A DNA stretch of 64,000 nucleotides from Taudactylus pleione (Eukaryota > Chordata > Amphibia > Anura > Myobatrachidae): positions 13,593,001 through 13,657,000 of the forward strand of contig JAUIMM010000534.1 in NCBI GenBank assembly GCA_031769625.1. Direction: 5' to 3'. Both the position numbers and the translations under genes were made by a program. This document shows positions 47,035 through 57,013 of the stretch, one piece after another. The notes beneath the pieces were generated by a model. The model was not told the DNA's origin. It saw only the letters and a program-made list of their open reading frames with translations, and ran no database searches. The stretch's first letter is position 1. The number at the start of each line of letters is the position of its first letter.

Positions 47035-48310
47035 CCTCACCTTTTATCACTCCTGTTAGTCCCTGCACACACCTGCACTGCATCTCCATTCAGCAATTCT
47101 TTGCCCACACCTACACCGCATTACCTTTCAAACACACCATTGGCCCAATATGATTACACGTATCACTCCAGCTAGTCCCTGCACACAACTGCACCGCATC
47201 ACCATTCAGCAAGTCCCTGCACACACCTGCACCGCATTACCTTTCAAAAAAATTAAAATAAACACCATTGGCCTAACCTGATCACACTTATCACTCCAGC
47301 TACTTCCTGCACCGCATCACCATTCAGCAAGTCCCTGCACACCCCTGCACCGCATTACCTTTAAAGATAAAAATTAAAAAAAAAATAATAATAAAAAAAA
47401 AAAACACCATTGGCCTAACCTAATTACACTTATCACTCCAGCTACTTCCTGCACACAACTGCACCGCATTACCATTCAGCAAGTCCCTGCACACACCTGC
47501 ACCGCATTACCTTTCAAAAAAAAAAAAAAAACCACCATTGGCCTAACCTGATTACACTTTTCACTCCAGCTACTTCCTGCACTGCATCACCATTCAGCAA
47601 GTCCCTGCACACACCTGCACCGCACTACCTTTCAAAAAAAAAAAAAACACCATTGGCCTAACCTAGTTACACTTATCACTCCAGCTACTTCCTGCACACA
47701 ACTGCACCGCATCACCATTCAGCAAGTCCCTGCACACACCTGCACCGCATTACCTCTCAAACACACCATTGGCCTAATATGATTACACTTACCACTCCAG
47801 CTACTTCCTGCACACACATGCACCGCATCACCATACAGCAAGTCCCTGCACACACCTGCACCGCATTACCTCCCAAACACACCATTGGCCTAATATGATT
47901 ACACTTACCACTCCAGCTAGTTCCTGCACACACCTGCACCGCATTACCAATCATCAAGTCCCTGCACACACCTGTACCACATTACCTTTCAAACACATCA
48001 TTGGCCCATTATGATTACACTTATCACTCCAGCAAGTCCCTGCACACACCTGCACCGCATTACCTCTCAAACACACCATTGGCCTAATATGATTACACTT
48101 ACCACTCCAGCTAGTTCCTGCACACACCTGCACCGCATCACCAATCAGCAAGTCCCTGCACACACCTGCACCATATTACCTATCAAACACACCAGTGGCC
48201 TAATCTGATTAAATTCATCACTCCAGCTAGTTCCTGCACACACCTGCACCGCATCACCATTCACTATAATCCTTGCACACACCTGCACCACATTACCTTT
48301 CAAACACACC
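47035..48310. repeat. Tandem array in PLE 3' region, unit about 115-130 bp
   Basis: About ten copies of a unit with TCACTCCAGCTACTTCCTGC, CACACACCTGCACCGCATTA, CCTTTCAAA and CACCATTGGCCTAA, some with internal poly-A runs. It follows the stop codon directly. Non-coding. Confidence 0.93.
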
Positions 48311-48394
48311 ATTGGCCCCATGAGTCACCTGATCACACCCCCACCCCCGGAAGTGCCCTACATAAGAACCTCAGAAGCATTGATCCTCTCACAC

Positions 48395-48433
48395 CTCCTT
48401 GAAGAAGGCACCTGTGCCGAAACACGTTGGAGA
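48395..48433 (+). ncRNA. Hammerhead-ribozyme-like motif of the PLE (degenerate)
   Basis: CTCC, then TTGAAGA (family core CUGANGA with C to T), then GGCAC-CT-GTGCC as a 5-bp stem II with a minimal loop, then GAAAC, a short ACG, TT, then GGAG, which can pair with the leading CTCC as stem I. PLE terminal repeats are known to carry hammerhead ribozymes with very short stem III. The changed first core base and one extra A before stem II argue that this copy would not cleave. Confidence 0.4.
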
Positions 48434-48640
48434 CCCTCACATCAAACCCGACACCGATCCAGGCTGACCTCCACTAAAGATCCCCATCCCCACCAGTGCA
48501 GAAAGCTCTCAGCCCACCCGCCTGCTGGTCCGCACCGCTCACACCTCCAGTGACCGGCTCCACCCCGGACCAGCCCCTCTCCCCCCCTGCTCCCAGGCAT
48601 GCTCAGCAACTCACTCCTGGCCAGGGGTGTCTCCACCGTT

Positions 48641-49558
48641 GATCCCCATTTCCACAAGGGACCGTCAGTGATAAGAGCATCCCGCACATCCGGCCGCAAG
48701 TCCGCCCAGCCAACATCGCCAGTGACCAGCTCCATCCCGGTCACACTTTCCACATCCCCCCTTCTCAGTGGCTTTTTTTGAATCAGTATCCCGGGCAGAC
48801 CACCCCCCAGGGGTGGTCCCAGCACACACGCTGCAACCCAGCCTCCCAGCAGCTCACCCATCCACACCTCTGGCTCCGCACCACCAGCGGCATGACCAAG
48901 AGCCAATTTCAGCTGCATACTACGGTCGCTGTCCTCCGCAGACCAATCAGAACAGCCGTGCACTTGCAGCACACCAGCAACACGCTGATCCAGCTCACCA
49001 ACAAACCTGCAGCTTCCAACCAATCTGCAACGGCCGCAACGTCAACCTACATCACAACAACAAAAAACCTACCGGTAGGTAAGTACTGCCAAGACTCACA
49101 CCAACACGCGGGACGCCGCACAGGTGTTCCAACCCACTCTGCAAATCCCCCACCCCCCGAGACTTCCTAGACTGTAGACCATAGGTCCAGCAGGGGTGAC
49201 GTGCAAGGTCACTGAACCGCACGGGAAGGAGCCCCCTAAAAGGGTCCACCTATCTCCCCAGTCTCATCACCACTCATCACTGAACCCCACCCACCTGCCC
49301 GGGATCTTAACAGAGCAGCATTGTGACTATTCAATAAAAGATTTTGCCCAAAATTACTGTGTCTCGCTGGCCTCACTTTGATCCTATTCCATTCCCCTTT
49401 TCACATTACTCCAAACTACACTCCATACCCAATCACACCCTCCTCACTCCCAAAACATCACCACCACCTGAAGAAACATTCTAATTAACACCACTCACAA
49501 ACACACACAAGTCATCACCAGTTCTAGCAGGAAGAGCGCACCTTACCCCCCCTACCCC
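48641..49558 (+). repeat. Right arm of the PLE
   Basis: Mirror of 43053-43971. Contains AATAAAAG at about 49335 and the CTACCGGTAGG palindrome. A unique 104-bp tail (49559-49662) with no mirror on the left separates it from the target copy. Confidence 0.92.
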
Positions 49559-50006
49559 CATACGTTTTCAGTGCGGGAAAGGTACTCCCACACAAAGGTG
49601 CAGCACCCCGAAACCACAACACACCACCCCCTGGTCAACGAGAGCGCAGTTCTACCGCCCATCTTCAGGCTGTAATTGCCTGCAAAGGATTTGCAACAAA
49701 GTATTAAAAAGTGAAAGTTAGATTTAGGATTGTTTAGTTTGTCCCATTACTTTTGGCCCCTTAAAAAATGGGAGGCACATATACAAACCGTTGTAATTCC
49801 TATATCGTTCATCTGATTTGGATGTAATTACCCTCAAATGAAATCTGAAAGTCTGCAGTTAAATCACATCTTGTTTGTTTCATTTCAAAGCCATTGTGGT
49901 GGTGAATAGAGGCCAAAATATGAAAATTCTGCCAATGTCCCAATATATATGCACCTGACTGTATATAAAATAATATATAAGTAGTGACTGCAATAAAGTG
50001 ACACAA

Positions 50007-50091
50007 CGGGTATATCTGCATGATAAATGCTACGTTATAGTGATATCGGTTATGACACTGTAATGTAGCATTTGGCATGCAGATACACCCG
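50007..50091. repeat. Inverted repeat beside the Tc1 end
   Basis: CGGGTATATCTGCATG...AAATGCTACGTTATAGTG pairs with CACTGTAATGTAGCATTT...CATGCAGATACACCCG, arms about 36 bp with a few mismatches. It may be the end of a small MITE. Confidence 0.75.
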
Positions 50092-50399
50092 CTGTCTGTC
50101 CAAAAATATAGGTATGCCACATATCATTGGAATCAGCAGAAGCTGCTTGTGTATTATTTTTCCATTGATGTACTAATAAAACACATTGTTACAATTAAAA
50201 TGTCTATAATACTAAAAAGAAACATAAATATTATAAGGTCTGTTTAACATGCAAGGAGGCTATGAATGTGTACACTTCTCTATCATTACCTTTTAATTAA
50301 TACTTTAAAATAAATAATATGTGTAGAACATAATTTCAACATTTTTATTGTTGTAGACTTTAATGTCACAATGCTAAGGTTAATTAAGTAATGTGACAT

Positions 50400-51830
50400 T
50401 TTTTCTAAATTCAAAACCTAACAAAAAAAAAACTGTGTAAGTGGGTTTTTCAAACGATGGCTTTACTCACCACATTGACCTTTCCATGCAAGGTCTTTTA
50501 TGAGTTCTTGACCTCCTTGGTGCAGCAGCTGTGTTTTAATAAAATAAATAAAAAAAATGAGATTAGACTGTCGAAACTAGATTATTGGCTGAGACAAGAT
50601 CAGTTTAAAATTGAATCGCAGCGACACCATCTTGCGACAGGCCGCAAGACGCCATTTTGCGAGATGGCCGCCTGAGCGCCATTTTAGATAAACTCACACT
50701 TTAGTACATGTGGCGATAATACTATTAGCAAGTTACGAGGATTCACCAGAAGCCTATTTCATGACTTTACGTCTTATAAAGGATATATATTTTAGAAATG
50801 ATTTTATAGTATGTTAAAATTGCATTAGAGCAAATGGCCAGATGACAACTGGCTTGTGTAGATAAGCTTCCTGGATAGTGTTTGCCCTCACTACAGGTGG
50901 TCTGGCTTGAATACACACACCATACATTAGCAAGCTTCCTGCAATGAAGATTAGAGTGTCATCTTAGGTCTGTCTCTTGTAGCTTGGTTATTTGCATTTC
51001 ACACAAGAGTTTCTTTTGAAGCCTGGGACAGGTGGGGGGGACTGCTCACAGAGTGGGCTTGTGGAACTACCTGGCTCAGCATGTCACACTGCTAAAATGT
51101 TCACTCAGTGAGAGTTAACTGCACCCCTTCCTCATACACACATTAATACGTCTTTATATCAAACACTGGATATCCACACATTACATATCTACACATAAGG
51201 TTCTATAAGTTCTAAAGTGTATGATTTAAGTTGGTTCAGTTAGTTTAAATGCTGAGAAATAAAGATATTAGATAACTAAGGTATTATACATGCTAAACCA
51301 GTCGTGTTTGGAATTGTACTGATGCGTACTCTTTTCACAGTATTCCGGTGTTATCGGTGGGGAGATCGTATTGTGCATTTCCGAGTTATGGATCGCAGAA
51401 CTTACAAGCAACAAAATGTATATTTTAGAACAACTGTTAGGATGCTGCCGGAGGCGTGAAGAGGAAGACCCCCAGCTGTCAGAGGCAGGGAGAGTCTGTT
51501 TGAACCAGCCTGTTAAATGTGCTTTAACAGATGCTTCACCCCTGAGAACCAATGATATCGACAACAGACTTCCCTATTGTCCTGTTTATTCTGGGGGGGT
51601 ATAAATATGAGAGTACGAATGCTGATTCTCAGTCTTCGTGCCGAATGCTGAATGACTAGGGGTCTCTTGTTGATGCCTATCTCTGGGTCCGGAAGCGCCT
51701 GCGTATGTATACTGTACTTGGGTCTGTATAATTTCCCTTTGCGCCTAAATTGTGTCTTGATCAATTGCGTCTAACTGTCTGAACTTTTACCTGAATATCA
51801 CTTGTGCTTTGGAACCACAGATTCCACGTC
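50400..51830 (+). other. Unassigned; possible solo LTR or promoter-bearing retroelement piece
   Basis: No coding. A TATAAATA box at about 51601 is followed by sequence without terminal repeats, and upstream lie AATAAA motifs and CGCCATTTTGCGAGATGG with a second GCGCCATTTTAGAT. The composition resembles a long retroviral-type LTR, but I could not define TG...CA edges or a target duplication. Confidence 0.3.
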
Positions 51831-52105
51831 TAAGCCTTTATTTATGGTGTGACTGCGTACGCAAATTAGCGTCATCCTTAGAAGGTATAGGCAGGACATT
51901 AGAAGGTATAGGAAGGTGTGTATAGAGGTTCATTCTAATATTAACAAGACAAAAACAAATCAATTTGAAACAATGGCCTGTATTGATTTGGAAAGGACGC
52001 AAAAAGGGCACCCGCCAAAATAGAAACAGGTGAAAAATCCTGTCAGATTGGTGTAAAACAGCAAGACACCCCCAAAAGATGTACTGAAAAGGGGGATCAC
52101 TATGA

Positions 52106-52313
52106 GCCATATTCAATTTGATTCGAACCTGTGATACATTTCCGCCAGCAAAACAGGCAAAGTAGGTGGAAAGTCCGGGAGGCGGAAAAGTATTGCGTGT
52201 CCCCGCGATACTTTTCTGCCAGCAAAACAGGTGAAGTAGGTGGAAAGCTGGGAGGTGGAAAGGTATTGCGAGTGCAAATCAAATTAAATACGGGCCCAAA
52301 TTGAATATGGCCT
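52106..52313. mobile_element. Short Harbinger-type MITE
   Basis: Left AGCCATATTCAATTTGATTC and inward right GGCCATATTCAATTTGGGCC pair. The internal unit CCAGCAAAACAGGTGAAGTA occurs twice. Related to 40209-40963. Confidence 0.65.
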
Positions 52314-53387
52314 AATTATGGGAGTGCGTACAGGTGCGTACACACTACACCATTTAAAAAAAAATGGGATCTACAATACTTTTAAAAAAAAGACAGTGAA
52401 AAGTAGTAACATTTGTCATACTCACCACAACGCCTAAGGGTTGATGGCCGGTCAGTGTCTACAATATGTGGACCTGGAAAAACCTCAGGAGCAAAAACCG
52501 GCCTCAACTCCTGTTCATATGGAGTGAAGTGAACTCTCATTGCTCGTCCTCCTCCTGTCATGCATCACTCTCTATGCTCCCCAGCCAATTTCTCTTTTGT
52601 GTTCCTTTTAATATCATTATAGCACTTTTTGATATTTTTAAGGTTACACTGGTATTCCGTCACTGCATTCACTGCAACAGTGATGTTATTCCACATCTCC
52701 TTTCGCCATGCTGCTGACGTCCGGTGTGACTGTGCTCCAAGTAGGTTCAGAAAAACAGGTACTATTGCATGGACCAGGGTGCAATTTTCATCATAACTGA
52801 AGCTTATATTATGCCCAGTACGTGTATTCACAGGGGCTGGGGGTGCTTCAGACTCCTCATCCTCAACACTACCCTCAGCCTCAGATTCCAGCTCTTGCGC
52901 CTCCTGTACACACTCTCCTGCTCTTCCACCTCTTCACTGCTCACTTCCTCACTACTCACTTCCTCACCAATATCAGGTTGCAGTACAACCTCCTCCTCCT
53001 CCTCCCCCACCATCCTGGCCACCCTCCTTGCTTTTCTGGATGCTATGCTGCAGCACAATAACAATACAATTCTAGGCTTTTTTTTATACTCTCTCTCACC
53101 ACTCCTTCACAAAACTCCTCGTTACCTTTCAAAGGACAAAATGGAGGATGGGGGTTTATATTGGGTTTGTGAGGTAGGCATCAGAAGACTTTGGAGGGCC
53201 AATGAGTGACTTTGTTTAAACTTGACAGAACAGTAAATGAAACTTACATTCTGGTTGGTCCAAAAAACGCACACTTCCGGATCTGTATTCTCGCGAGAAC
53301 ACGCACGCGAAATTGCAATTTGGTGAAAAAAATCTCACAAATGTGCAAGTTTAGAAATGACTAAAAACTCGAACTCTAATACATCCC

Positions 53388-53692
53388 GACCTTTGTTGTT
53401 TTTTTCTCTGACTTTTGTTGTAGAATTAAGAAGGGAGGTGAAGAGAAGTGGAATTTCCACTGTCCTTACTATTGGATCTGATGAGCAGATATTGATCTGC
53501 AGAGGCAGATACAGGATTAGCTAGTTTTGTCCTATTACCAATAAAATATAATTTACGATGGATACAATTGCCCTTTAAGAAAAATAAATGTACTCATTTA
53601 TTTAATACATAATGCAATTTTGTTTCATATTTTTGGGAATTCTTACCATTAATCATAAATATAAAATACCTTTAATTTCAAATCAACTTTAA
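53388..53692. other. No recognisable gene
   Basis: About 300 bp of AT-rich sequence between two elements. Confidence 0.5.
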
Positions 53693-54354
53693 GGGGTAAA
53701 TTTACAAAGATTCGTATTTGACCCGTGTTGTCCGAGATTAAACACGGTTAGAAACGATCATACACGGGGGTATTTTCTTATAAGAAATTTGGTGATTTAC
53801 TAAGCTCCCATGTTTGTCAGGATTGTGTTTTTCAATGGTGTATGTGATTGTTCCTATCCATGTTTCATCCCCGTGTTTCCTTAGCCTAACACTCTCGAAC
53901 AAGCAGCCTGCACATATTAGTGAGATACATGCAGGCTGCTGGTATGTACTAATATATAAAATAAAGGGTTAATATTTTTTTTAATAATAAAACACAGGCA
54001 GAAACATACACGGATCACCCAGATCTGTATATGTTTCTGCGAAACACACTTTGAAACTTTTATTTTATTTTATTTTTTAACCATGTATACTTAAATTACA
54101 ACCATGTTTATACACACAATTCTTGGTAAATTCCCATGTTGTGTTCCTTTCTATGGAAATTACTGCCATGTTCAGACAATAGTGTATTCATTTCTATTTT
54201 TATTTATGGGTGCATTAGGATTCGGCCATGTTCATCTCTAAAAGTACAGAAAATACACCCATTTTTGCATGACTAAATTCCTGTGTTTGTAAAAATGACA
54301 AATTACTCCCTTGATTGCAATCTTGGGCAAACATGGAGCTTAGTAAATTTACCC
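53693..54354. mobile_element. MITE with TTAA target (Kolobok- or piggyBac-like)
   Basis: Ends GGGGTAAATTTACAAAG and, inward from the right, GGGTAAATTTACTAAGC. TTAA at 53689-53692 and 54355-54358. The interior repeats CCATGTTTATACAC-like motifs. No coding; TTAA use points to Kolobok or piggyBac. Confidence 0.7.
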
Positions 54355-54798
54355 TTAAAGGTTTTAATAACCACATACAAACAAAAATTAATGAATGCAT
54401 AAGTCTTCATCCCTTTTGACAAAATATACCTAAATAAACCATGCAACATTCAGCTTTCTTTAGATGTGACCTACAGTATTTAGTTGATTGGAATCTTCCA
54501 GTGCACAGTTTTTCAAATTACTTCAAAATACTGTAGATACACCTGTCTAGAGTTTTATCATGAAGAGCATATGTCATTCAATGCAAAAAAAAGAGAAAAG
54601 ATTTTTAGGGAGAAGATGGAAGAACTGTGAATTGTCTAGTACAGGTCATCCTTAAAAAGTGAGACCACTAAAAAATCTATGGCAAAAATGAGAGTTATTG
54701 TCTTCCAAGGCACGAAAACAGAATTTGTCAAAATGATAACAATAGATCTACACTTCATGGAAGGGTGGCAGTACGAAAACTATTAAAAAACACATAGA

Positions 54799-55328
54799 TG
54801 TTTATTTACTAAAGTGCAAGTTTTTAGAAGTGGACGTGTTGACTATAGCAACCAATAATATTATATTGTACTTAACATTTATCTATCAACTTCTAGAAGA
54901 TGACAAACAAGAAATGGCAGCTGCTCAATCAATCTGGCAACACTTTTCAGGTGCATGAAAGGGAGGGGTCATACCAAGTAGAAAAAGTTTTTTTTTAACC
55001 CCCTATTGTTCCTCAGCACACTGAATTATACTTGCAACAATATATGAAGACTATATGGTAATAGAGATTCATAGATATTAGTTGCATGCATTTGCAGATA
55101 CATGGGAAATAGTCCCATATATTGGCAAATGCATGCAACTAATTTCTCTGAATCTATATTACCATATAGTTTTCATATACTGTTGCAAGTATAATTAGGT
55201 GTGCTGAGGAACAATAGGGGGTTAACCCCCCCCCCTTTTCTACCTTCTAGAATATAATAGCTAGAATCTGATTGGTTGCTATAGGCAACATCTCCGCTTC
55301 TAAAAACCCATACTTTAGTAAATATGCC
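54799..55328. mobile_element. MITE with TTTACTAAAG termini, host of a hairpin insertion
   Basis: Left TTTATTTACTAAAGTGCAAG and right CATACTTTAGTAAATATGCC pair and continue through TTAGAAGTGG/CCGCTTCTAA and TATAGCAACCAAT/GATTGGTTGCTATA. This resembles a MITE common in frog genomes, by recall. The middle holds the hairpin at 54976-55246. Confidence 0.75.
54976..55246. repeat. Long hairpin repeat nested in the MITE
   Basis: Arms 54976-55107 and 55113-55246 pair almost throughout around a 5-nt loop (AATAG). Outer bases are AAGTAGAAAAAG and CCTTTTCTACCTT; the inner part is GCATTTGC...ATGGGA. Confidence 0.9.
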
Positions 55329-55976
55329 ACCTAAAATTGATTCATTGTGACTTACTGAAGTACTGTAGAATTCTCTGTGACATGAGGACAAGATCTCAGA
55401 AGAACCAGGAACTCAATTGAAGACTTTGATATCACTGGCACACACAAGAAGACTAGAAACAGTAAGTGCTGTAAGAAAAGAACTGCTATATCATTTTACA
55501 ATGCTCGCAAGATGACACTAAAATAAAGCCAGTGGCCTTATCCAAGAGCCAAATTTATTCAAGTCTTGTTTACCATTCACATAATGCATCTTATTCACAT
55601 GGTGGTAAAAGAGAGTAAGGCTCTTCAAGCTCCAGACCTCAACTAATTAACTGCAATGACTGGGTTGAAGAGCTTGTGTAACTCTTGGCAGCAGTGAGAA
55701 GTGACCCATAACATTTTCAATTTATCTTAAATGACATTGTGAACATGTGGTAGACAATGATACATTGATTCCTCCAGTAAAGAAGAGAAAACATCCACCA
55801 GTATTGGAAACGATTGACTCCCAGTATTACTTTGAATTAAAAAAAGGAATAAGGGAGAAAAACTTAGTTTGCCCAATCCTCAGTTATTGGTTGTGCATAA
55901 AAAAAAACTTTATTAATTAATTACAATGATGTTAGTGAGAAAATGAAGGCCTTAGTACATGGTTAGTGATATCATT
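55329..55976. other. No recognisable gene
   Basis: About 650 bp. AATGACTGGGTTGAAGAGC and AAGAAGAGAAAACATCC stretches hint at an old transposase, but nothing can be assigned. Confidence 0.4.
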
Positions 55977-56149
55977 GGCCCTGATTCAGAGCCGTTCGTT
56001 AACAGCAGTACGCTCGTTGCGTTCCGATGTTGACTAACTGCGCATGCGTCGGTGTAACACTGCGCATGTGCGTACGGCAGATTGCGAGTTTTTTTTGTCT
56101 CGTTCGTCAAATAGCGTACAGGAAGTGACATGTCAAATGTGATTGACAG

Positions 56150-57013
56150 AACAGGGCATTTTTGGGCGTTGACGGGGGTGGAGATGGAAAAACGCAGGCG
56201 TGGCGAGGCGTTTTTGGGGCGTACATACATTATCAAATGCGAACGTCAAATGTGTTCGTACCAACTCATACGTCACTGGATGATCCTCTTTCCCTTCAAA
56301 ATGCTCGCACAGCTTAGGGTCTGGATTACTCGACCACATTGGCGATGGCCTTCTCCTCCGTCCCGGCACTCCACGATGTAGCATTGATTAATCACGGCTT
56401 GTCAGAAAATCAATTAGTGTTGGATTGAAAACCAGCTTGGTATGTGTTTGGAAATCAGTTTTTTGGGTTAGCACAAAACCGTACGCAGGTGGAAATCATA
56501 GCTGCTAATGTCAGGATTACACAATCAATTTGCGTACATTTGTGGGGGTTTATTTTGGCATCAATTATTTGTTTTTGGACTATTGTAACAATAATGTCAT
56601 CATGTTTGTGTTTTTTAGGCCATTTTGTTTTTGCCAGGTGAATTTGCATCCTTATGTAAATTTTTAAACGTTCTTTAAAGAGCCCTTTTTTTTTCTCATG
56701 TCAAATGTTGTTGAACGTTGTTGCCTTGTGGACCCGGATTAAATGTAACCCATTTTGACAATAATGTCAGAATACAAAGTCGTACATTTTAGGTAAATTT
56801 ATTGCTATCAAAAATCAATTTCATGCACATATTTTACACAAACATTTTTTTCAGTGTTCATTCCAAAATATTTAATAATTGTGCAAACATAAAATTTTTG
56901 GGAAACGTAAAGCAAAAAATTAAAAACAATTCACAAGAAAGGAGAGGGAAGTTTTGGCCAGAAAGGAATATGAGGCAAGCACAGAAGGAGTGTGGGGAAA
57001 GTAGCCAATGCTG
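56150..57013. other. Left non-coding part of the Harbinger element
   Basis: CpG-rich up to about 56400, then AT-rich. It holds the 3' side of the minus-strand accessory gene A; an AATAAA (minus strand) lies at 56803-56798, about 210 nt past that gene's stop, and may be its poly(A) signal. Confidence 0.5.

Larger units (their letters stand above)
43053..49662 (+). mobile_element. Penelope-like element (PLE), 6.6 kb
   Basis: Inserted in the Tc1 transposase with a 15-bp target duplication CTTCAGGCTGTAATT (43038-43052 and 49663-49677). Structure: left inverted arm 43053-43971, RT/GIY-YIG coding 43984-46987, tandem array 47035-48310, hammerhead-like motif at about 48395, right arm 48641-49558, unique tail to 49662. 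RT plus GIY-YIG and no LTR/integrase identifies a PLE. The Neptune or Penelope/Poseidon type known in amphibians and fish is likely. Stops and frameshifts make it inactive. Confidence 0.9.
42142..49707 (+). pseudogene. Tc1 transposase, N-terminally deleted and interrupted by the PLE
   Basis: Same family as the copy at 35171. The start codon and first HTH are missing: GTGACATTT is joined directly to AGGTGTGGCC. What remains begins in the middle of the HTH (AKLTVWNIL, 42142). It continues through KNPFITVGQIKNTL to the catalytic part: [35 protein letters not shown], again with 34 residues between second Asp and Glu. A frameshift near 42430 separates the two frames. Here the 7-bp segment lost in copy 1 is present. 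The coding sequence stops at LQAVI (43052), where the PLE begins, and its last residues (IACKGFATKY) follow the insert to 49707. Confidence 0.95.
41831..49961 (+). mobile_element. Tc1/mariner element (second Tc1 family), copy 2, split by a PLE
   Basis: Ends CAGTCAGGTGCATAAATATT and its complement, flanked by TA. The sequence is nearly identical to 34812-36456 apart from a ~124-bp loss at the transposase start and a 6.6-kb insertion at 43053-49662. It sits in the intron of the Harbinger accessory gene. Confidence 0.95.
41153..53064 (-). pseudogene. Myb/SANT-like Harbinger accessory gene, two exons, frame broken
   Basis: In Harbinger elements this DNA-binding partner helps the transposase reach the nucleus and the transposon ends. 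The first exon, about 53064-52427, has an acidic Glu/Ser-rich part (about 53000-52900), then the Myb/SANT-like domain at about 52815-52570: LVHAIVPVFLNLLGAQSHRT, EMWNNITVAVNAV, NIKKCYNDIKRNTKEKL. A PVFAPE / GPHIVDTDRPSTLRRCG tail runs to a GTGAGT donor at 52426. Frames change at least twice within the exon. The second exon starts after an AG at about 41751 (PSGVSVPPPQTTPPPSRL) and continues with an acidic patch and a Gln-rich helix (YLETQNIQIDSITHQLRKLN). The intron of about 10.7 kb is almost all inserted elements. Homology to NAIF1/MYPOP-like proteins is by pattern recall. Confidence 0.65.
39441..53387 (-). mobile_element. Harbinger-type element with Myb-like gene only, swollen by nested insertions
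   Basis: Left end GGGATGTAATAGAGTTCGAG and inward right end GGGATGTATTAGAGTTCGAG match over 27 bp with one difference. No clear target duplication was found. The only element-specific coding is a minus-strand Myb/SANT-like accessory gene (exon at 53064-52427, exon at 41750-41153). Its intron holds a Tc1 copy with a PLE inside, MITEs and other DNA. No transposase was found, so the element depended on a relative. Without the insertions it would be only a few kb. Confidence 0.7.

Noticed and set aside
47035..48310. CRISPR-like array
   Set aside because: Units are directly tandem and ~120 bp with no distinct repeat/spacer alternation, within a eukaryotic retroelement.
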